Source: CAVIQK01 sp963644945 (GTDB lineage: Bacteria > Bacillota > Clostridia > Christensenellales > DTU072). From it: a stretch of DNA of 28,011 bases. The stretch spans positions 1-28,011 of the forward strand of contig CAVIQK010000012.1 of the NCBI GenBank assembly GCA_963644945.1, written 5' to 3'. The notes under the pieces are model-generated. The model saw only the letters and a program-made list of their open reading frames with translations. It had not been told where the DNA came from and did not search any database. The position numbers were made by a program, and so were the translations under genes. Shown here in pieces: positions 1 through 9,543 of this stretch (positions within the stretch are counted from its first letter, which is position 1; each line of letters starts with the position of its first letter).

Positions 1-33
1 CCTTCAAAAGCAAGAACATATCACTTCTTAGTG

Positions 34-62
34 TTGACTTTAATAGAAAAATAATATATTAT
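34..62 (+). promoter_or_regulatory. Sigma-A-like promoter of the ATPase operon
   Basis: TTGACT (34-39) and TATTAT (57-62) are separated by 17 bases, the consensus spacing of the vegetative sigma factor. The ATPase start codon is about 50 bases downstream. The region is very AT-rich, so the -10 could be shifted by a few bases. Confidence 0.5.
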
Positions 63-113
63 TTATATTATTAGTTTATAAGACTTGTCGCATAAAATTC
101 AGGGAAAACATAA

Positions 114-2600
114 ATGAGAGAAAAGAAAAACAACTTAAAAACATTTACCGAAACCGATCCTGCGGTAGGCTTGTCATCTTCGCAAGTCGAAGAAAGAAAG
201 CAAAAAGGTGCTGTCAATAAAATAAAAAATACATCCACAAGATCTTATGGACAAATATTTGTAAGCAACACGTTCACGTTTTTCAATATATTGTGTGTGT
301 TGGTTTTCGTCTGGATGCTCACAGTCGCAAGAGACTTTACCGATGTCAAGAATATGGGCTTTATAGTGGTCATCACTTGCAACTGGGCAATAGGAATTTT
401 CCAAGAAATCAGAGCAAAAATCACCGTAGATAAATTGACTTTCATATCTGCCCCCGATGTAGCGGTACTTCGTGACGGAGAAGAAACTCATATTCCCGTA
501 TCCGAAATAGTTTTGGGAGACATTTTGATTTTATCCCCGGGCAACCAAATCCCTGCCGACGGCATTGTGACAGAAGGAGAATCGGAAGTCAACGAAAGCA
601 TGCTAACGGGAGAGTCCGAAGCCATCAAAAAAATGCGTGGCGATTCCTGTCTTTCCGGAAGTTTTATAGTATCGGGGAAAATCAATTTGAAAGTGACAGC
701 CGTAGGCTCCGATTGCTATATAACCAAGTTGTCAAAAGAAGCCAAAAATATCAAAAGAAAGCCCTCCGAGCTTATTCGTTCGCTCATGTTTATAATGAAA
801 ATCATTTCGATTATCATTATTCCTGTAGCCATCCTTGCCCTTCTTTCCAATTTCTCGGCAGAACTCAAAGCATTAGGTTATGACAACAACATGTGGACGG
901 TTTTACAACATTTGTCCGATATTGACAAAGATATAGTGTACGAAGCATATCGCAATGCAGTGTTCCCGACTTCTACATCGGTAATAGGTATGATCCCTTC
1001 GGGCATGTTCCTACTCACTTCCGTAGCCCTTGCCGTAGGCATAATGCGACTAGCCAAGAAAAAAGCTCTTGTCCAAGAACTGTATTCTATCGAAAGACTC
1101 GCAAGAGTCAATCTTTTGTGCCTTGACAAAACCGGCACAATCACCGACGGCACAATGATAGTCAAAAAAGTCGAAGTGCTTGCCGATGCCGAAGAAAAGA
1201 ATATCAAAAAAATCGTTTCTTCAATGCAAGCGGTGCTTGAAGAAAACAATCCTACAGCCACAGCCTTACAAAATTATTTTGGCAAAAAGGCACAAATAAA
1301 GGCAACCTTCAAAATTCCGTTTTCATCCGACAGAAAATGTAGTGCCGTAGGTTTTCAGGACGGCACGTTCGTGATAGGGGCCCCCGAATATGTCGGAGTA
1401 AAAATGACCAAAGATCTCAACAACAAGATTTCTTCTTACATGGACAACGGTTATCGTTGCCTGATGCTTGCATACAACAAGAAAAACAAAAAAGAAATTA
1501 TCCCAAAAGACAATACACCGATTGCCATAATAGTCATAGAAGACAACATCAAAAAGAATTGTGTCGATACAATCAAATACTTCAAAGATTCCGGAGTCGA
1601 TGTCAGAGTTATTTCGGGTGACAACCCTCATACCGTATCGGTTATTGCCAAAAGAGTAGGAATAGACAATGCCGACAAATTTATATCACTACACGGCATG
1701 ACGGACGAAGAAATTCAAAACATAGCCCTCGAATATACTGTTTTCGGTAGGGTTAATCCTGCTCAAAAGAAACTTTTAGTTTCTATATTCAAAAATGCAG
1801 GCAAAACCGTCGCAATGACAGGAGACGGCATCAACGATATTCTTGCCATGAAAGAAGCCGATTGTTCAATAGCAATGGCAAATGGTTCGGATGCTACAAG
1901 AAGCATTGCAAACGTCGTCTTGCTTGACTCTGATTTTGGTTCAATGCCCAACATTGTAGCCGAAGGCAGACGAGTCATCAACAATATTGAAAGATCCTCG
2001 ACACTATTTTTGACCAAAACTATGTTTTCATTATTGTTCACGCTAGTTTTAGTTATTTGGAATAAGAGTTTCCCTCTAGATCCCATTCAAATATCGTTTG
2101 TCGCCCTTTTCTCGATAGGCTTGCCGTCCTTCTTTATGGCGCTAGAACCCAACAATTCCCCGATAAAGAGCGGTTTTCTCAAAAATGTTTTCAAGAAAAT
2201 TATGCCGGGCGCAATAGCCACTATTCTTGCGGTAATAGTAGTCATGGTATTCAGTTTGCAAGGCGAACTTGAAGTTACGGACGAAGAATTGAAAACGCTA
2301 TGTATGATAGTAATGTTCATAATATTTATGGAAGTTGCTTGCATGTTGTGTAAGCCTTACAACAAATTGAGAATAGCCATGCTAATTGCAATAATTGTAG
2401 CCGCCACCATAGTAATAGTCGTATCCCCGTTTCTCCCCGAAAAAATCAACATCTATAATATTCACACATGTTACGACCTAATTCCCCTTTGGCTGGTAAT
2501 TTCGGTAGGCATTATGGCATTATCGGTAATGGAATTTGTTACAGCAATAATCAATCGTATCGACCGAGGTGTCGAACACATAAAAACAAAAACAAGATAG
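114..2600 (+). CDS. CtpE-like P-type cation-transporting ATPase
   Basis: Membrane ATPase of the P-type superfamily that moves a cation across the cytoplasmic membrane through an aspartyl-phosphate cycle. Visible motifs: actuator loop MLTGES at residues 163-168, phosphorylation motif DKTGT with Asp338, hinge TGDGIND at about 569-575, and multiple hydrophobic segments (around 50-100, 225-310 and 655-820). The fourth-helix motif reads IPSGMFLLTS (Pro295), and VAEGRRVINNIER follows the hinge; this combination is typical of CtpE-like ATPases, whose mycobacterial member is linked to Ca2+ uptake. Kdp, copper/zinc and Mg transporters fit less well: no CPC motif and no N-terminal metal-binding domain are seen. 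The length of 828 residues is normal. The ATG has AGGG about eight bases upstream. The two-component pair starts 20 bases downstream, so co-expression is likely. The ion specificity is inferred. Confidence 0.88.
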   Translation: MREKKNNLKTFTETDPAVGLSSSQVEERKQKGAVNKIKNTSTRSYGQIFVSNTFTFFNILCVLVFVWMLTVARDFTDVKNMGFIVVITCNWAIGIFQEIRAKITVDKLTFISAPDVAVLRDGEETHIPVSEIVLGDILILSPGNQIPADGIVTEGESEVNESMLTGESEAIKKMRGDSCLSGSFIVSGKINLKVTAVGSDCYITKLSKEAKNIKRKPSELIRSLMFIMKIISIIIIPVAILALLSNFSAELKALGYDNNMWTVLQHLSDIDKDIVYEAYRNAVFPTSTSVIGMIPSGMFLLTSVALAVGIMRLAKKKALVQELYSIERLARVNLLCLDKTGTITDGTMIVKKVEVLADAEEKNIKKIVSSMQAVLEENNPTATALQNYFGKKAQIKATFKIPFSSDRKCSAVGFQDGTFVIGAPEYVGVKMTKDLNNKISSYMDNGYRCLMLAYNKKNKKEIIPKDNTPIAIIVIEDNIKKNCVDTIKYFKDSGVDVRVISGDNPHTVSVIAKRVGIDNADKFISLHGMTDEEIQNIALEYTVFGRVNPAQKKLLVSIFKNAGKTVAMTGDGINDILAMKEADCSIAMANGSDATRSIANVVLLDSDFGSMPNIVAEGRRVINNIERSSTLFLTKTMFSLLFTLVLVIWNKSFPLDPIQISFVALFSIGLPSFFMALEPNNSPIKSGFLKNVFKKIMPGAIATILAVIVVMVFSLQGELEVTDEELKTLCMIVMFIIFMEVACMLCKPYNKLRIAMLIAIIVAATIVIVVSPFLPEKINIYNIHTCYDLIPLWLVISVGIMALSVMEFVTAIINRIDRGVEHIKTKTR

Positions 2601-2620
2601 AAAATCATCGGAGGTAATGT

Positions 2621-3295
2621 ATGAACAAACTTTTGATAGTAGATGATGAAGAAATGATAAGAGACGTCGTAAGGACTTATGCAGAATTCGACGGCTTCGA
2701 AGTCAAGACCGCATCCAACGGAATCGAGGCAATAGAAACAGTCAAAAACGAAGATTTTGACATAATCTTGATGGATATAATGATGCCGAAAATGGACGGC
2801 TATGCAGCAGTCAAAGAAATCAAAAAGATGAAAAACATCCCAATAATCATGCTGTCTGCAAGAAATGAAGAATATGACAAACTTTTCGGCTTCGAACTAG
2901 GCATCGACGACTATGAAGAAAAACCTTTCTCCCCTAGAGTCCTAATGGCAAGAGTCGAGGCTGTTCTCCGTCGTTACAACGAGAAAGCAACAAGCAAAAC
3001 AACCTTTACATATAAAGGATTCGAAGTCGATTTCTCTGCAAGGACAGTTACCATAGACGGCGAAAAAGCCAAACTTACCCCCAAAGAATTCGAACTTCTT
3101 AAATATCTTATCGACCACCAAGGAATAGCGGTATCGAGAGAAGATCTCCTAAAAGACGTTTGGAGTTATGAATATATCGGCGAAGACCGTACAGTTGACA
3201 CACACATTAAAATGCTGAGAGGCAATCTAAAACAATATAGAAATTTAATCTTAACGATGAGGGGGCTTGGATACAAGTTTGAAACCGAAGATTAG
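2621..3295 (+). CDS. OmpR/PhoB-family response regulator
   Basis: Two-domain transcription regulator. The N-terminal receiver (about 1-118) has the acidic pair Asp8-Asp9, the phospho-acceptor Asp52 in LMDIMMPKMDG, and the conserved Lys in EEKPFSPR. The C-terminal winged helix (about 126-222) has the OmpR-type signatures LTPKEFELLKYL and DRTVDTHIKMLR and ends in RGLGYKFE. GGAGG at 2610-2614 sits seven bases before the ATG. Its coding region overlaps the start of the histidine kinase gene by 29 bases, so the two are almost certainly a cognate pair. The target genes cannot be read from sequence; the adjacent ATPase or other envelope genes are natural candidates. Confidence 0.93.
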   Translation: MNKLLIVDDEEMIRDVVRTYAEFDGFEVKTASNGIEAIETVKNEDFDIILMDIMMPKMDGYAAVKEIKKMKNIPIIMLSARNEEYDKLFGFELGIDDYEEKPFSPRVLMARVEAVLRRYNEKATSKTTFTYKGFEVDFSARTVTIDGEKAKLTPKEFELLKYLIDHQGIAVSREDLLKDVWSYEYIGEDRTVDTHIKMLRGNLKQYRNLILTMRGLGYKFETED

Positions 3296-4391
3296 TTTGC
3301 AAGACAATAAAAAAACGAATAAAAACAAAAACATTGACATGCGTAGCATCAACGCACGCATTTTGATGTGCTTTCTAGCGGTAATAGTTGTCATATTCAT
3401 AGTTTTTTGGGTGGCGGTTATTATCTTTATGAAGACAGGCAATTTCATCACGACCGAAGAACAATCTCAATATATAAAAACCGATGCAGTCATAATGTTG
3501 ATGTTTTACATTACCATTGCATCCATCGTTTTGGCAGGTATCGTGGCAGTAGTCATTTCTTACATTTTGTCAAAACCGATTACAAAATTGACGATTGCCG
3601 CAAAGAGAGTGGCAGAAGGTGAAAAGGAAGTTGATTTCAACGTAAAAGGTTATACCGAAATCAATGAACTATCCAAAAGCCTTGCTTATATGAATGAAAA
3701 AATGCTTGAAACCGATTCTTTAAGACGTGATCTCCTTGCCAATGTTTCCCATGATTTTCGTACACCTCTTACCATCATAAAAGCCTATGCCGAAATGATT
3801 AAAGACGTGTCGGGCGACGACAAAGAAAAAAGAGACAAGCATTGTACAGTAATAGTAGATGAAGCCGACCGCCTCAATTTATTGGTGCAAGATATTTTAG
3901 ACCTTTCCAAAATCGAAGTAGCAGGGGCTACCATAATGAATATGGAAGATGTTGACATGTCAGAACTTACATTGCGAGTTGCGGATCGTTTTTACTATCT
4001 TACCGAAAAAGGCGAATATCAAATCAAAACAGATATAGAAGAAGGACTTTTCGTAAGAGGAGACGAGCAACGACTCGAACAAGTAGTTTACAACCTCATA
4101 GCCAACGCTATCAATTACACCGGCGACGACAAGGTTGTCGAAGTTTCTCTCAAAAAGACTCCTAGAAAAAAGGTCCGTTTTGAGGTCAAAGACACAGGAA
4201 AAGGCATGAGCGAAGAAGACCAAATCAAAGTATGGCAACGTTATTATCGCTCGGCAGACACCAACAAACGCCAAACGAAAGGTACAGGATTAGGCCTTGC
4301 CATAGTCAAAACAATTTTAGAAGCCCACAAAGCAAGATACGGCATCCAAAGTGTAGTAGGATGCGGTTCCACATTTTATTTTGAATTGTAA
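3267..4391 (+). CDS. Membrane sensor histidine kinase
   Basis: Partner of the preceding response regulator. Two membrane helices (about 32-55 and 73-100) flank an outside loop of only about 17 residues, so there is no periplasmic-type sensor domain and signals are probably sensed in or near the membrane. A HAMP linker follows (about 100-150), then HisKA with the phosphorylated His162 in the motif SHDFRTPLT, and an HATPase_c domain with N-box NLIANAINYT, G1 DTGKGMS and G2 GTGLGLAIVK. The start is uncertain. TTG at 3267 overlaps the regulator and has a G-rich run directly upstream, but ATG at 3339 (protein beginning MRSINARIL) also gives a complete kinase. The dGTPase gene begins three bases after the stop. 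Confidence 0.9.
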   Translation: MDTSLKPKISLQDNKKTNKNKNIDMRSINARILMCFLAVIVVIFIVFWVAVIIFMKTGNFITTEEQSQYIKTDAVIMLMFYITIASIVLAGIVAVVISYILSKPITKLTIAAKRVAEGEKEVDFNVKGYTEINELSKSLAYMNEKMLETDSLRRDLLANVSHDFRTPLTIIKAYAEMIKDVSGDDKEKRDKHCTVIVDEADRLNLLVQDILDLSKIEVAGATIMNMEDVDMSELTLRVADRFYYLTEKGEYQIKTDIEEGLFVRGDEQRLEQVVYNLIANAINYTGDDKVVEVSLKKTPRKKVRFEVKDTGKGMSEEDQIKVWQRYYRSADTNKRQTKGTGLGLAIVKTILEAHKARYGIQSVVGCGSTFYFEL

Positions 4392-4393
4392 AA

Positions 4394-5380
4394 ATGAAGA
4401 AAGAATATTTAGAATTTGAGAAGTTATGGTTGTCACCGTTTGCCGTCAAATCTGACGAAACCGTAGGCAGAGTTATTCCCGAAAAAGATTGCCCGCTCCG
4501 TACGGATTTTCAAAGAGATCGTGACAGAATTATACATTGTAAGTCATTTAGAAGACTAAAACACAAGACTCAAGTGTTCTTGTCCCCGTCGGGAGACCAT
4601 TATCGCACACGTCTTACACATACCCTAGAAGTTACTCAAATTGCTCGTACAATAGCAAGGTGTTTAAGACTTAATGAGGATCTTACCGAAGCAATAGCCC
4701 TAGGACACGACTTGGGACATACGCCCTTTGGCCATATCGGAGAAAAAGTCCTTGACGAAATCAGCGGACATTTCAAACATAACGAACAAAGCAAAAGAGT
4801 AGTTGAAAAGTTAGAAAACAACGGCAGAGGTCTCAATTTGACTTTTGAAGTAAGAGACGGCATCCTTAATCACAAGTTGTCAACGACTCCTGCAACACTC
4901 GAAGGACGAGTAGTCAGTTATTCAGATAGAATAGCCTATCTCAACCACGATATAGATGACGCCATCGAAGCAGGAATTTTGGCTGAGTCCGAACTCCCTC
5001 TTGATGTCGTTTCCACCCTTGGCAATTCTAAATCGGATAGAATTGACACCTTGGTTTCTGATATCGTGACCAATAGCCTAGGCAAAAACGAGGTAAAACT
5101 TTCACCCGACATGCAAAGTGCTATGGATAGACTCTATAAATTTATGTTCGAAAGAGTTTATTTTTCACCGGTTGTCAGCGGAGAAGAAGAAAAGGCTCGT
5201 CGCCTTCTAACATATATATACGAATATTATATGAAGCATGTTGACGAAGTCCCCAAGACTTATAGAGTCAATACCGACGATCCTAAAATTTTCGTAGTAG
5301 ATTATATTGCATCAATGACCGATGTTTATGCAATAAGACTCGCCGAAAAATTGATGATACCTGATGTTTGGGAAGGATAA
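4394..5380 (+). CDS. dgt: dGTPase-like HD-domain triphosphohydrolase
   Basis: Member of the deoxyguanosinetriphosphate triphosphohydrolase-like HD superfamily, which cleaves dNTPs to deoxynucleosides and triphosphate in the cytoplasm and so affects nucleotide pools. The HD metal site is visible: His76 in RLTHTLEV, His105-Asp106 in LGHDLGHTPFG, and a later Asp in SYSDRIAYLNHD. The N-terminal FRRLKHKTQVF segment is also family-typical. At 328 residues it has the length of the Firmicutes type. It has no obvious Shine-Dalgarno sequence and begins three bases after the kinase stop, so translation probably depends on coupling. Clostridial relatives often sit beside dnaG/rpoD; here it is linked to the repair genes pcrA and ligA. 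Actual substrate preference is unknown. Confidence 0.9.
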   Translation: MKKEYLEFEKLWLSPFAVKSDETVGRVIPEKDCPLRTDFQRDRDRIIHCKSFRRLKHKTQVFLSPSGDHYRTRLTHTLEVTQIARTIARCLRLNEDLTEAIALGHDLGHTPFGHIGEKVLDEISGHFKHNEQSKRVVEKLENNGRGLNLTFEVRDGILNHKLSTTPATLEGRVVSYSDRIAYLNHDIDDAIEAGILAESELPLDVVSTLGNSKSDRIDTLVSDIVTNSLGKNEVKLSPDMQSAMDRLYKFMFERVYFSPVVSGEEEKARRLLTYIYEYYMKHVDEVPKTYRVNTDDPKIFVVDYIASMTDVYAIRLAEKLMIPDVWEG

Positions 5381-5381
5381 A

Positions 5382-7583
5382 ATGGAAGATTTTACACTAC
5401 AAAATTTGAATCAAGCACAAAGACAAGCGGTCGAATGTACCGAAGGCCCCGTCCTTGTTTTAGCGGGAGCGGGTAGTGGCAAAACAAGAGTCCTTACCCA
5501 CCGTATCGCATACATAATCAATCAAAATTTAGCACGCCCTTACGAAATTTTGGCAGTCACATTTACCAACAAAGCCGCCAACGAAATGAAAGAGCGTATT
5601 TGTAAAATGGCTGATGGCGGAATAGACGTCTGGGTATCGACAATACATAGTTTTTGTACCAGTGTTTTACGGCGATTTATCGAACTCTTAGGCTACAAAA
5701 AGAGTTTTACGATATATTCCGAAGAAGATACCGAGAGAGTCATAAAACGCATTTTAAGAGAAAAACATGTTGAAGAAGAAAGTGGCGACATTTTGAGCCT
5801 TATTTCTTATGCAAAAAGCCAAGGCATAACCCCCGAAAACTTTTCGCTAGATCTTCCGTCCGGACTCGAAACCGAGACTATGCAAGAAGTATATAAGGCA
5901 TATACGGAAACCATGAAAAATTCCAATGCTCTTGACTTTGACGATCTACTTATAAAAGTAGCCGAACTGTTTGAAAACTTCCCCGAAGCGCTAGAATATT
6001 ACCAAAATAAACTAAAATATATTCACGTTGACGAATTTCAAGATACCAACGAAATTCAATTGCGCATAATCAAAATGCTTGCATCCAAAAGAAGAAATCT
6101 GTTTGTCGTAGGCGATGACGACCAATCGATATACGGTTGGCGAGGAGCCAACATAGAGAATATTCTCAACTTTGACAAAGATTATCCGGATGCTCATGTT
6201 TTTAAATTGGAAGAAAACTATCGTTCTACCCCCGAAATATTAAATGTTGCCAACAACGTAATTAAAAACAATAAATCAAGGCATCAAAAAACCTTATATA
6301 CGGAAAGAAAAAACGGCACGAGAGTTGAATATTTTTCGTGCTACAACGATAGAGAAGAAGCCGAAAGAATTATATCGACAATAAGAAATCTAAAATATTA
6401 CAACGGCTATCAAAACAAAGACTTTGCAATTCTTGTAAGGAACAATTCTCTAACAAGAATGTTTGAACAAAATCTCAATTCTTCACGTATCAATTATAAA
6501 GTGTTCGGAGGTTTTAAATTCTTTGACAGAAAAGAAGTTCTTGACGTCTTTGCCTACTTAAGAATTTTTGTCAATCCCGATGACAACGAGGCAGTTGAAA
6601 GAATTATCAATTTTCCAAGACGTGGAATAGGCGAAACAACTGTTGAAAAACTTGTTGCTATATCTAAAGAAAACGGCGTTTCGTTGTTTGACTTGATTGC
6701 AAATATAGAAAAATATAGTAATTTTGTATCCTCGGCTACAATAAAGAAATTAAATGAATTTTATTCACTAATTTCAGATCTTATCGCCGATTATAAAGAA
6801 AAGAAACTTGACGAGTTTGTAAAATGCCTTGTCGAAAAAGTTGATTTTGAGAATGCCTATACCACCTATGACAAAGACGGCAAACAAAAAGAAGACGATT
6901 ACAATCGATGGCTCAATATTCAAGAACTTGTATCTTATACAAAACAGTATGTTGACAATACAGGTTCGGACTCGTTGGAAGATTTCTTGACCGGTTGTAC
7001 ACTACAATCTAAGGGCGACATAGATAGTGGCGATTTTGTAACCATAGCTACAATTCATGCTGTAAAAGGTCTAGAATTCCCCGTAGTCTTTATAGTTGCT
7101 TGCGAAGAAAATATTTTGCCCTCTCAAAAGACGATTAGAGAAAATGAAAACGGTGTAGAAGAAGAAAGGCGTCTTATGTATGTTGCCGCAACCAGAGCAA
7201 AAGATAAACTTTATATTTCATACACATCCCAAAGGTTTTTGTACGGACAGACCAAGGCATCCCTTCCTTCACGTTTTATAACCGAGGCAAGAGGAGAACT
7301 TCAACCGAAAATTTCTTCTCCTAATGTTCAGTATGTTCAACATAAGCCCGTTTCTACTTATGCTACCAAAATTGAACCACAACTAAAAACAATAGAAAAA
7401 ACTCCGCCACAAAAGAAATCAAATGACGACATCAAAAAATTTGTATCAGGAGCCGTCGTCACTCATCCTCGTTATGGTGACGGCACAGTCATAGTGGTAA
7501 TGGATGACACTGTTACAGTCTTATTCAAAGACGTAGGTGTCAAAAAATTTGTTTTGTCGGTAGCACCGCTTACCGTAAAATAG
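5382..7583 (+). CDS. pcrA: ATP-dependent DNA helicase PcrA (UvrD/Rep family)
   Basis: Superfamily 1A 3'-5' helicase used in excision repair, plasmid replication and clearing of replication forks. Motifs in order: Walker A GAGSGKT with Lys34, TFTNKAANEM, STIHSFC, Walker B VDEFQDTN with Asp217, GDDDQSIYGWRGA, LEENYRST, IATIHAVKGLEF and LMYVAATRA. The last ~45 residues (GAVVTHPRYGDGTV...) match the C-terminal Tudor-like domain of PcrA that contacts RNA polymerase. I chose the ATG at 5382 because GGAAGGA (5371-5377) lies at the right distance; an in-frame ATG at 5364 inside the dGTPase gene lacks one. The start touches the dGTPase stop. ligA follows after seven bases, a very common pcrA-ligA order in Bacillota. 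Confidence 0.95.
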   Translation: MEDFTLQNLNQAQRQAVECTEGPVLVLAGAGSGKTRVLTHRIAYIINQNLARPYEILAVTFTNKAANEMKERICKMADGGIDVWVSTIHSFCTSVLRRFIELLGYKKSFTIYSEEDTERVIKRILREKHVEEESGDILSLISYAKSQGITPENFSLDLPSGLETETMQEVYKAYTETMKNSNALDFDDLLIKVAELFENFPEALEYYQNKLKYIHVDEFQDTNEIQLRIIKMLASKRRNLFVVGDDDQSIYGWRGANIENILNFDKDYPDAHVFKLEENYRSTPEILNVANNVIKNNKSRHQKTLYTERKNGTRVEYFSCYNDREEAERIISTIRNLKYYNGYQNKDFAILVRNNSLTRMFEQNLNSSRINYKVFGGFKFFDRKEVLDVFAYLRIFVNPDDNEAVERIINFPRRGIGETTVEKLVAISKENGVSLFDLIANIEKYSNFVSSATIKKLNEFYSLISDLIADYKEKKLDEFVKCLVEKVDFENAYTTYDKDGKQKEDDYNRWLNIQELVSYTKQYVDNTGSDSLEDFLTGCTLQSKGDIDSGDFVTIATIHAVKGLEFPVVFIVACEENILPSQKTIRENENGVEEERRLMYVAATRAKDKLYISYTSQRFLYGQTKASLPSRFITEARGELQPKISSPNVQYVQHKPVSTYATKIEPQLKTIEKTPPQKKSNDDIKKFVSGAVVTHPRYGDGTVIVVMDDTVTVLFKDVGVKKFVLSVAPLTVK

Positions 7584-7590
7584 GAGATAT

Positions 7591-9543
7591 ATGAACGACA
7601 TTGAAAGAATGGCGGAGTTAGTCAAAACTCTCAACCGCTATGCGTACGAATATTATACTCTCGATTCACCCACCGTATCCGACAAAGAATACGATGCTTT
7701 ATATGACGAATTGCTTAAATTGGAGCAAGAATTGTTTATTGTTCTACCTGATTCCCCTACCAAGCGAGTCGGTGATAAAATAGCCCAAGGGTTCAAAGAA
7801 TACAAACATAAATTGAGACTATATTCTTTAGATAAATCGCAAACTTTTGAAGGAATAGAAAATTTCTTTTCAAGAGTAGAAAAAGAAGTCGGTTTTGTTC
7901 CCGAGTTTACCGTAGAAAAGAAATTTGACGGTCTAACCCTGTCTCTCACCTATGAAAACGGCTATTTGAAAACAGGCGCTACAAGAGGAGACGGAGTCCA
8001 AGGCGAAGACGTAACCGACCAAATCAAAACAATAAGGACAATTCCCCTGTCAATTCCGTTTAAGGGTACTGTCGAAGTCCAAGGCGAAGGACTTATGAGA
8101 CTTTCAGAACTCAAAAAATACAATGAAAAAGACGGTGTAGTCCCCTTGAAAAATGCAAGAAACGGTGTAGCGGGAGCGATCCGCAATCTTGATCCGAATG
8201 TCACCGCATCCAGAAATCTCGATTTTGTTGCTTACAACATAGGCTACATAGACGGACTCAAAATAGACACCCAACAAGAAGTAAGGGAGCATCTAAAAAA
8301 ATGGGGCTTTTTAACGGACGACTTTTTCGAAATTGTCGATAACATAAAAGATGCAATTAGATCACTTGACAGAATAGAAGAAGTCCGCCCCGATCTTGAT
8401 TTTCTTATTGACGGAGCGGTTATCAAAGTCAACAGCATGGCAGTAAGAGAGGAATTAGGCTTTACAGACAAATTCCCACGTTGGGCAATTGCATACAAAT
8501 ATAAGGCAGAGGAGACGACTACAACCCTTGAAAATGTCATTTGGCAAGTGTCAAGAACAGGAAAACTCAATCCTATTGCCGATCTTTCGCCCGTAGATCT
8601 CATGGGAGTTACCGTAAAACATGCTACTCTCAACAATATTGACGACATAAAAAAGAAAGGTGTTCGCATAGGTGACAAAGTCTTTATTAGACGTAGCAAC
8701 GACGTCATCCCCGAAATTACCGGCGTGGCCACCACAAGCGAAAAAAGTATCGACATTTTACCTCCGTCGGTCTGTCCGGAATGTGGAGGACAAGTCACTA
8801 AGAAAGGAGCATTTTTGTATTGTGAAAACAAAGAAAATTGCGCTCCCAGCATAATATCACGTCTTTCCCATTTCGCCTCTCGTCCTTGCATGGACATAGA
8901 CGGACTATCCGAAAAAACTTGCGAGCAACTTCATTTTGAATTAGGCATAAAAACCCCGGACCAACTCTACGATCTGACCTTAGATTCTCTTTTAAGTCTT
9001 GACGGGTTCAAAGATAAAAAAGCAAGCAATCTAATAGCGAACATCGAAAAGTCCAAACACACTACACTTTCTAGATTTTTATTTGCAATAGGCATCCCCA
9101 ATATAGGCAAAAAGACCGCAAGTGTAATGGCTGACGTTTTCGGAACTCTCGACAATGTCAAAAATGCCACATTTATGGACCTAATTACTCTTCCGGATTT
9201 CGGTGACATTATGGCGACTGCGGTCATAGATTTTTGGAATAACCCCGATAATTTGAAAATCGTAGATTCACTTATAAGCAAAGGTATAACTTTTGAAAAA
9301 GAAACCATAACGACAGGTGTTTTTTCAGGGAAAACCGTTGTCCTTACCGGTACGTTATCCAAATATAAAAGGAGCGAGGCGCAAGCGATAATCAAAAATC
9401 TCGGCGGACAAGTTTCCGATACCGTATCCAAATCTGTCAACTTGGTAATAGCCGGAGTCGATGCCGGCTCAAAATTAGAAAAAGCCCAAAAATTAGGCAT
9501 TGAAATATGGTCCGAATCGGACTTTTTGGAGGTTATAGAATGA
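7591..9543 (+). CDS. ligA: NAD-dependent DNA ligase LigA
   Basis: Seals nicks using NAD+ during replication and repair. Domains in order: Ia (YYxxDxPxxSDxEYD-like motif near residues 21-37), adenylation domain with the KxDG motif at 111-114 (KFDG, Lys111 as AMP acceptor) and ATRGDG, OB fold, a four-cysteine zinc finger (CPEC...C...C, near 395-418), helix-hairpin-helix repeats (about 430-560), and a C-terminal BRCT domain (VVLTGTLSKYKRSEA... to the end). At 650 residues it is full length. GGAG lies just before the ATG and the gene starts seven bases after pcrA. The sequence LYSLDKSQ replaces the commoner MLSLDN near the NAD site, a family variation. The stop overlaps the next start (ATGA). Confidence 0.96.
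   Translation: MNDIERMAELVKTLNRYAYEYYTLDSPTVSDKEYDALYDELLKLEQELFIVLPDSPTKRVGDKIAQGFKEYKHKLRLYSLDKSQTFEGIENFFSRVEKEVGFVPEFTVEKKFDGLTLSLTYENGYLKTGATRGDGVQGEDVTDQIKTIRTIPLSIPFKGTVEVQGEGLMRLSELKKYNEKDGVVPLKNARNGVAGAIRNLDPNVTASRNLDFVAYNIGYIDGLKIDTQQEVREHLKKWGFLTDDFFEIVDNIKDAIRSLDRIEEVRPDLDFLIDGAVIKVNSMAVREELGFTDKFPRWAIAYKYKAEETTTTLENVIWQVSRTGKLNPIADLSPVDLMGVTVKHATLNNIDDIKKKGVRIGDKVFIRRSNDVIPEITGVATTSEKSIDILPPSVCPECGGQVTKKGAFLYCENKENCAPSIISRLSHFASRPCMDIDGLSEKTCEQLHFELGIKTPDQLYDLTLDSLLSLDGFKDKKASNLIANIEKSKHTTLSRFLFAIGIPNIGKKTASVMADVFGTLDNVKNATFMDLITLPDFGDIMATAVIDFWNNPDNLKIVDSLISKGITFEKETITTGVFSGKTVVLTGTLSKYKRSEAQAIIKNLGGQVSDTVSKSVNLVIAGVDAGSKLEKAQKLGIEIWSESDFLEVIE

Noticed and set aside
8244..8897. 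217-residue open frame on the minus strand
   Set aside because: It lies wholly inside ligA, which has all its motifs intact, and it has no recognisable domain.
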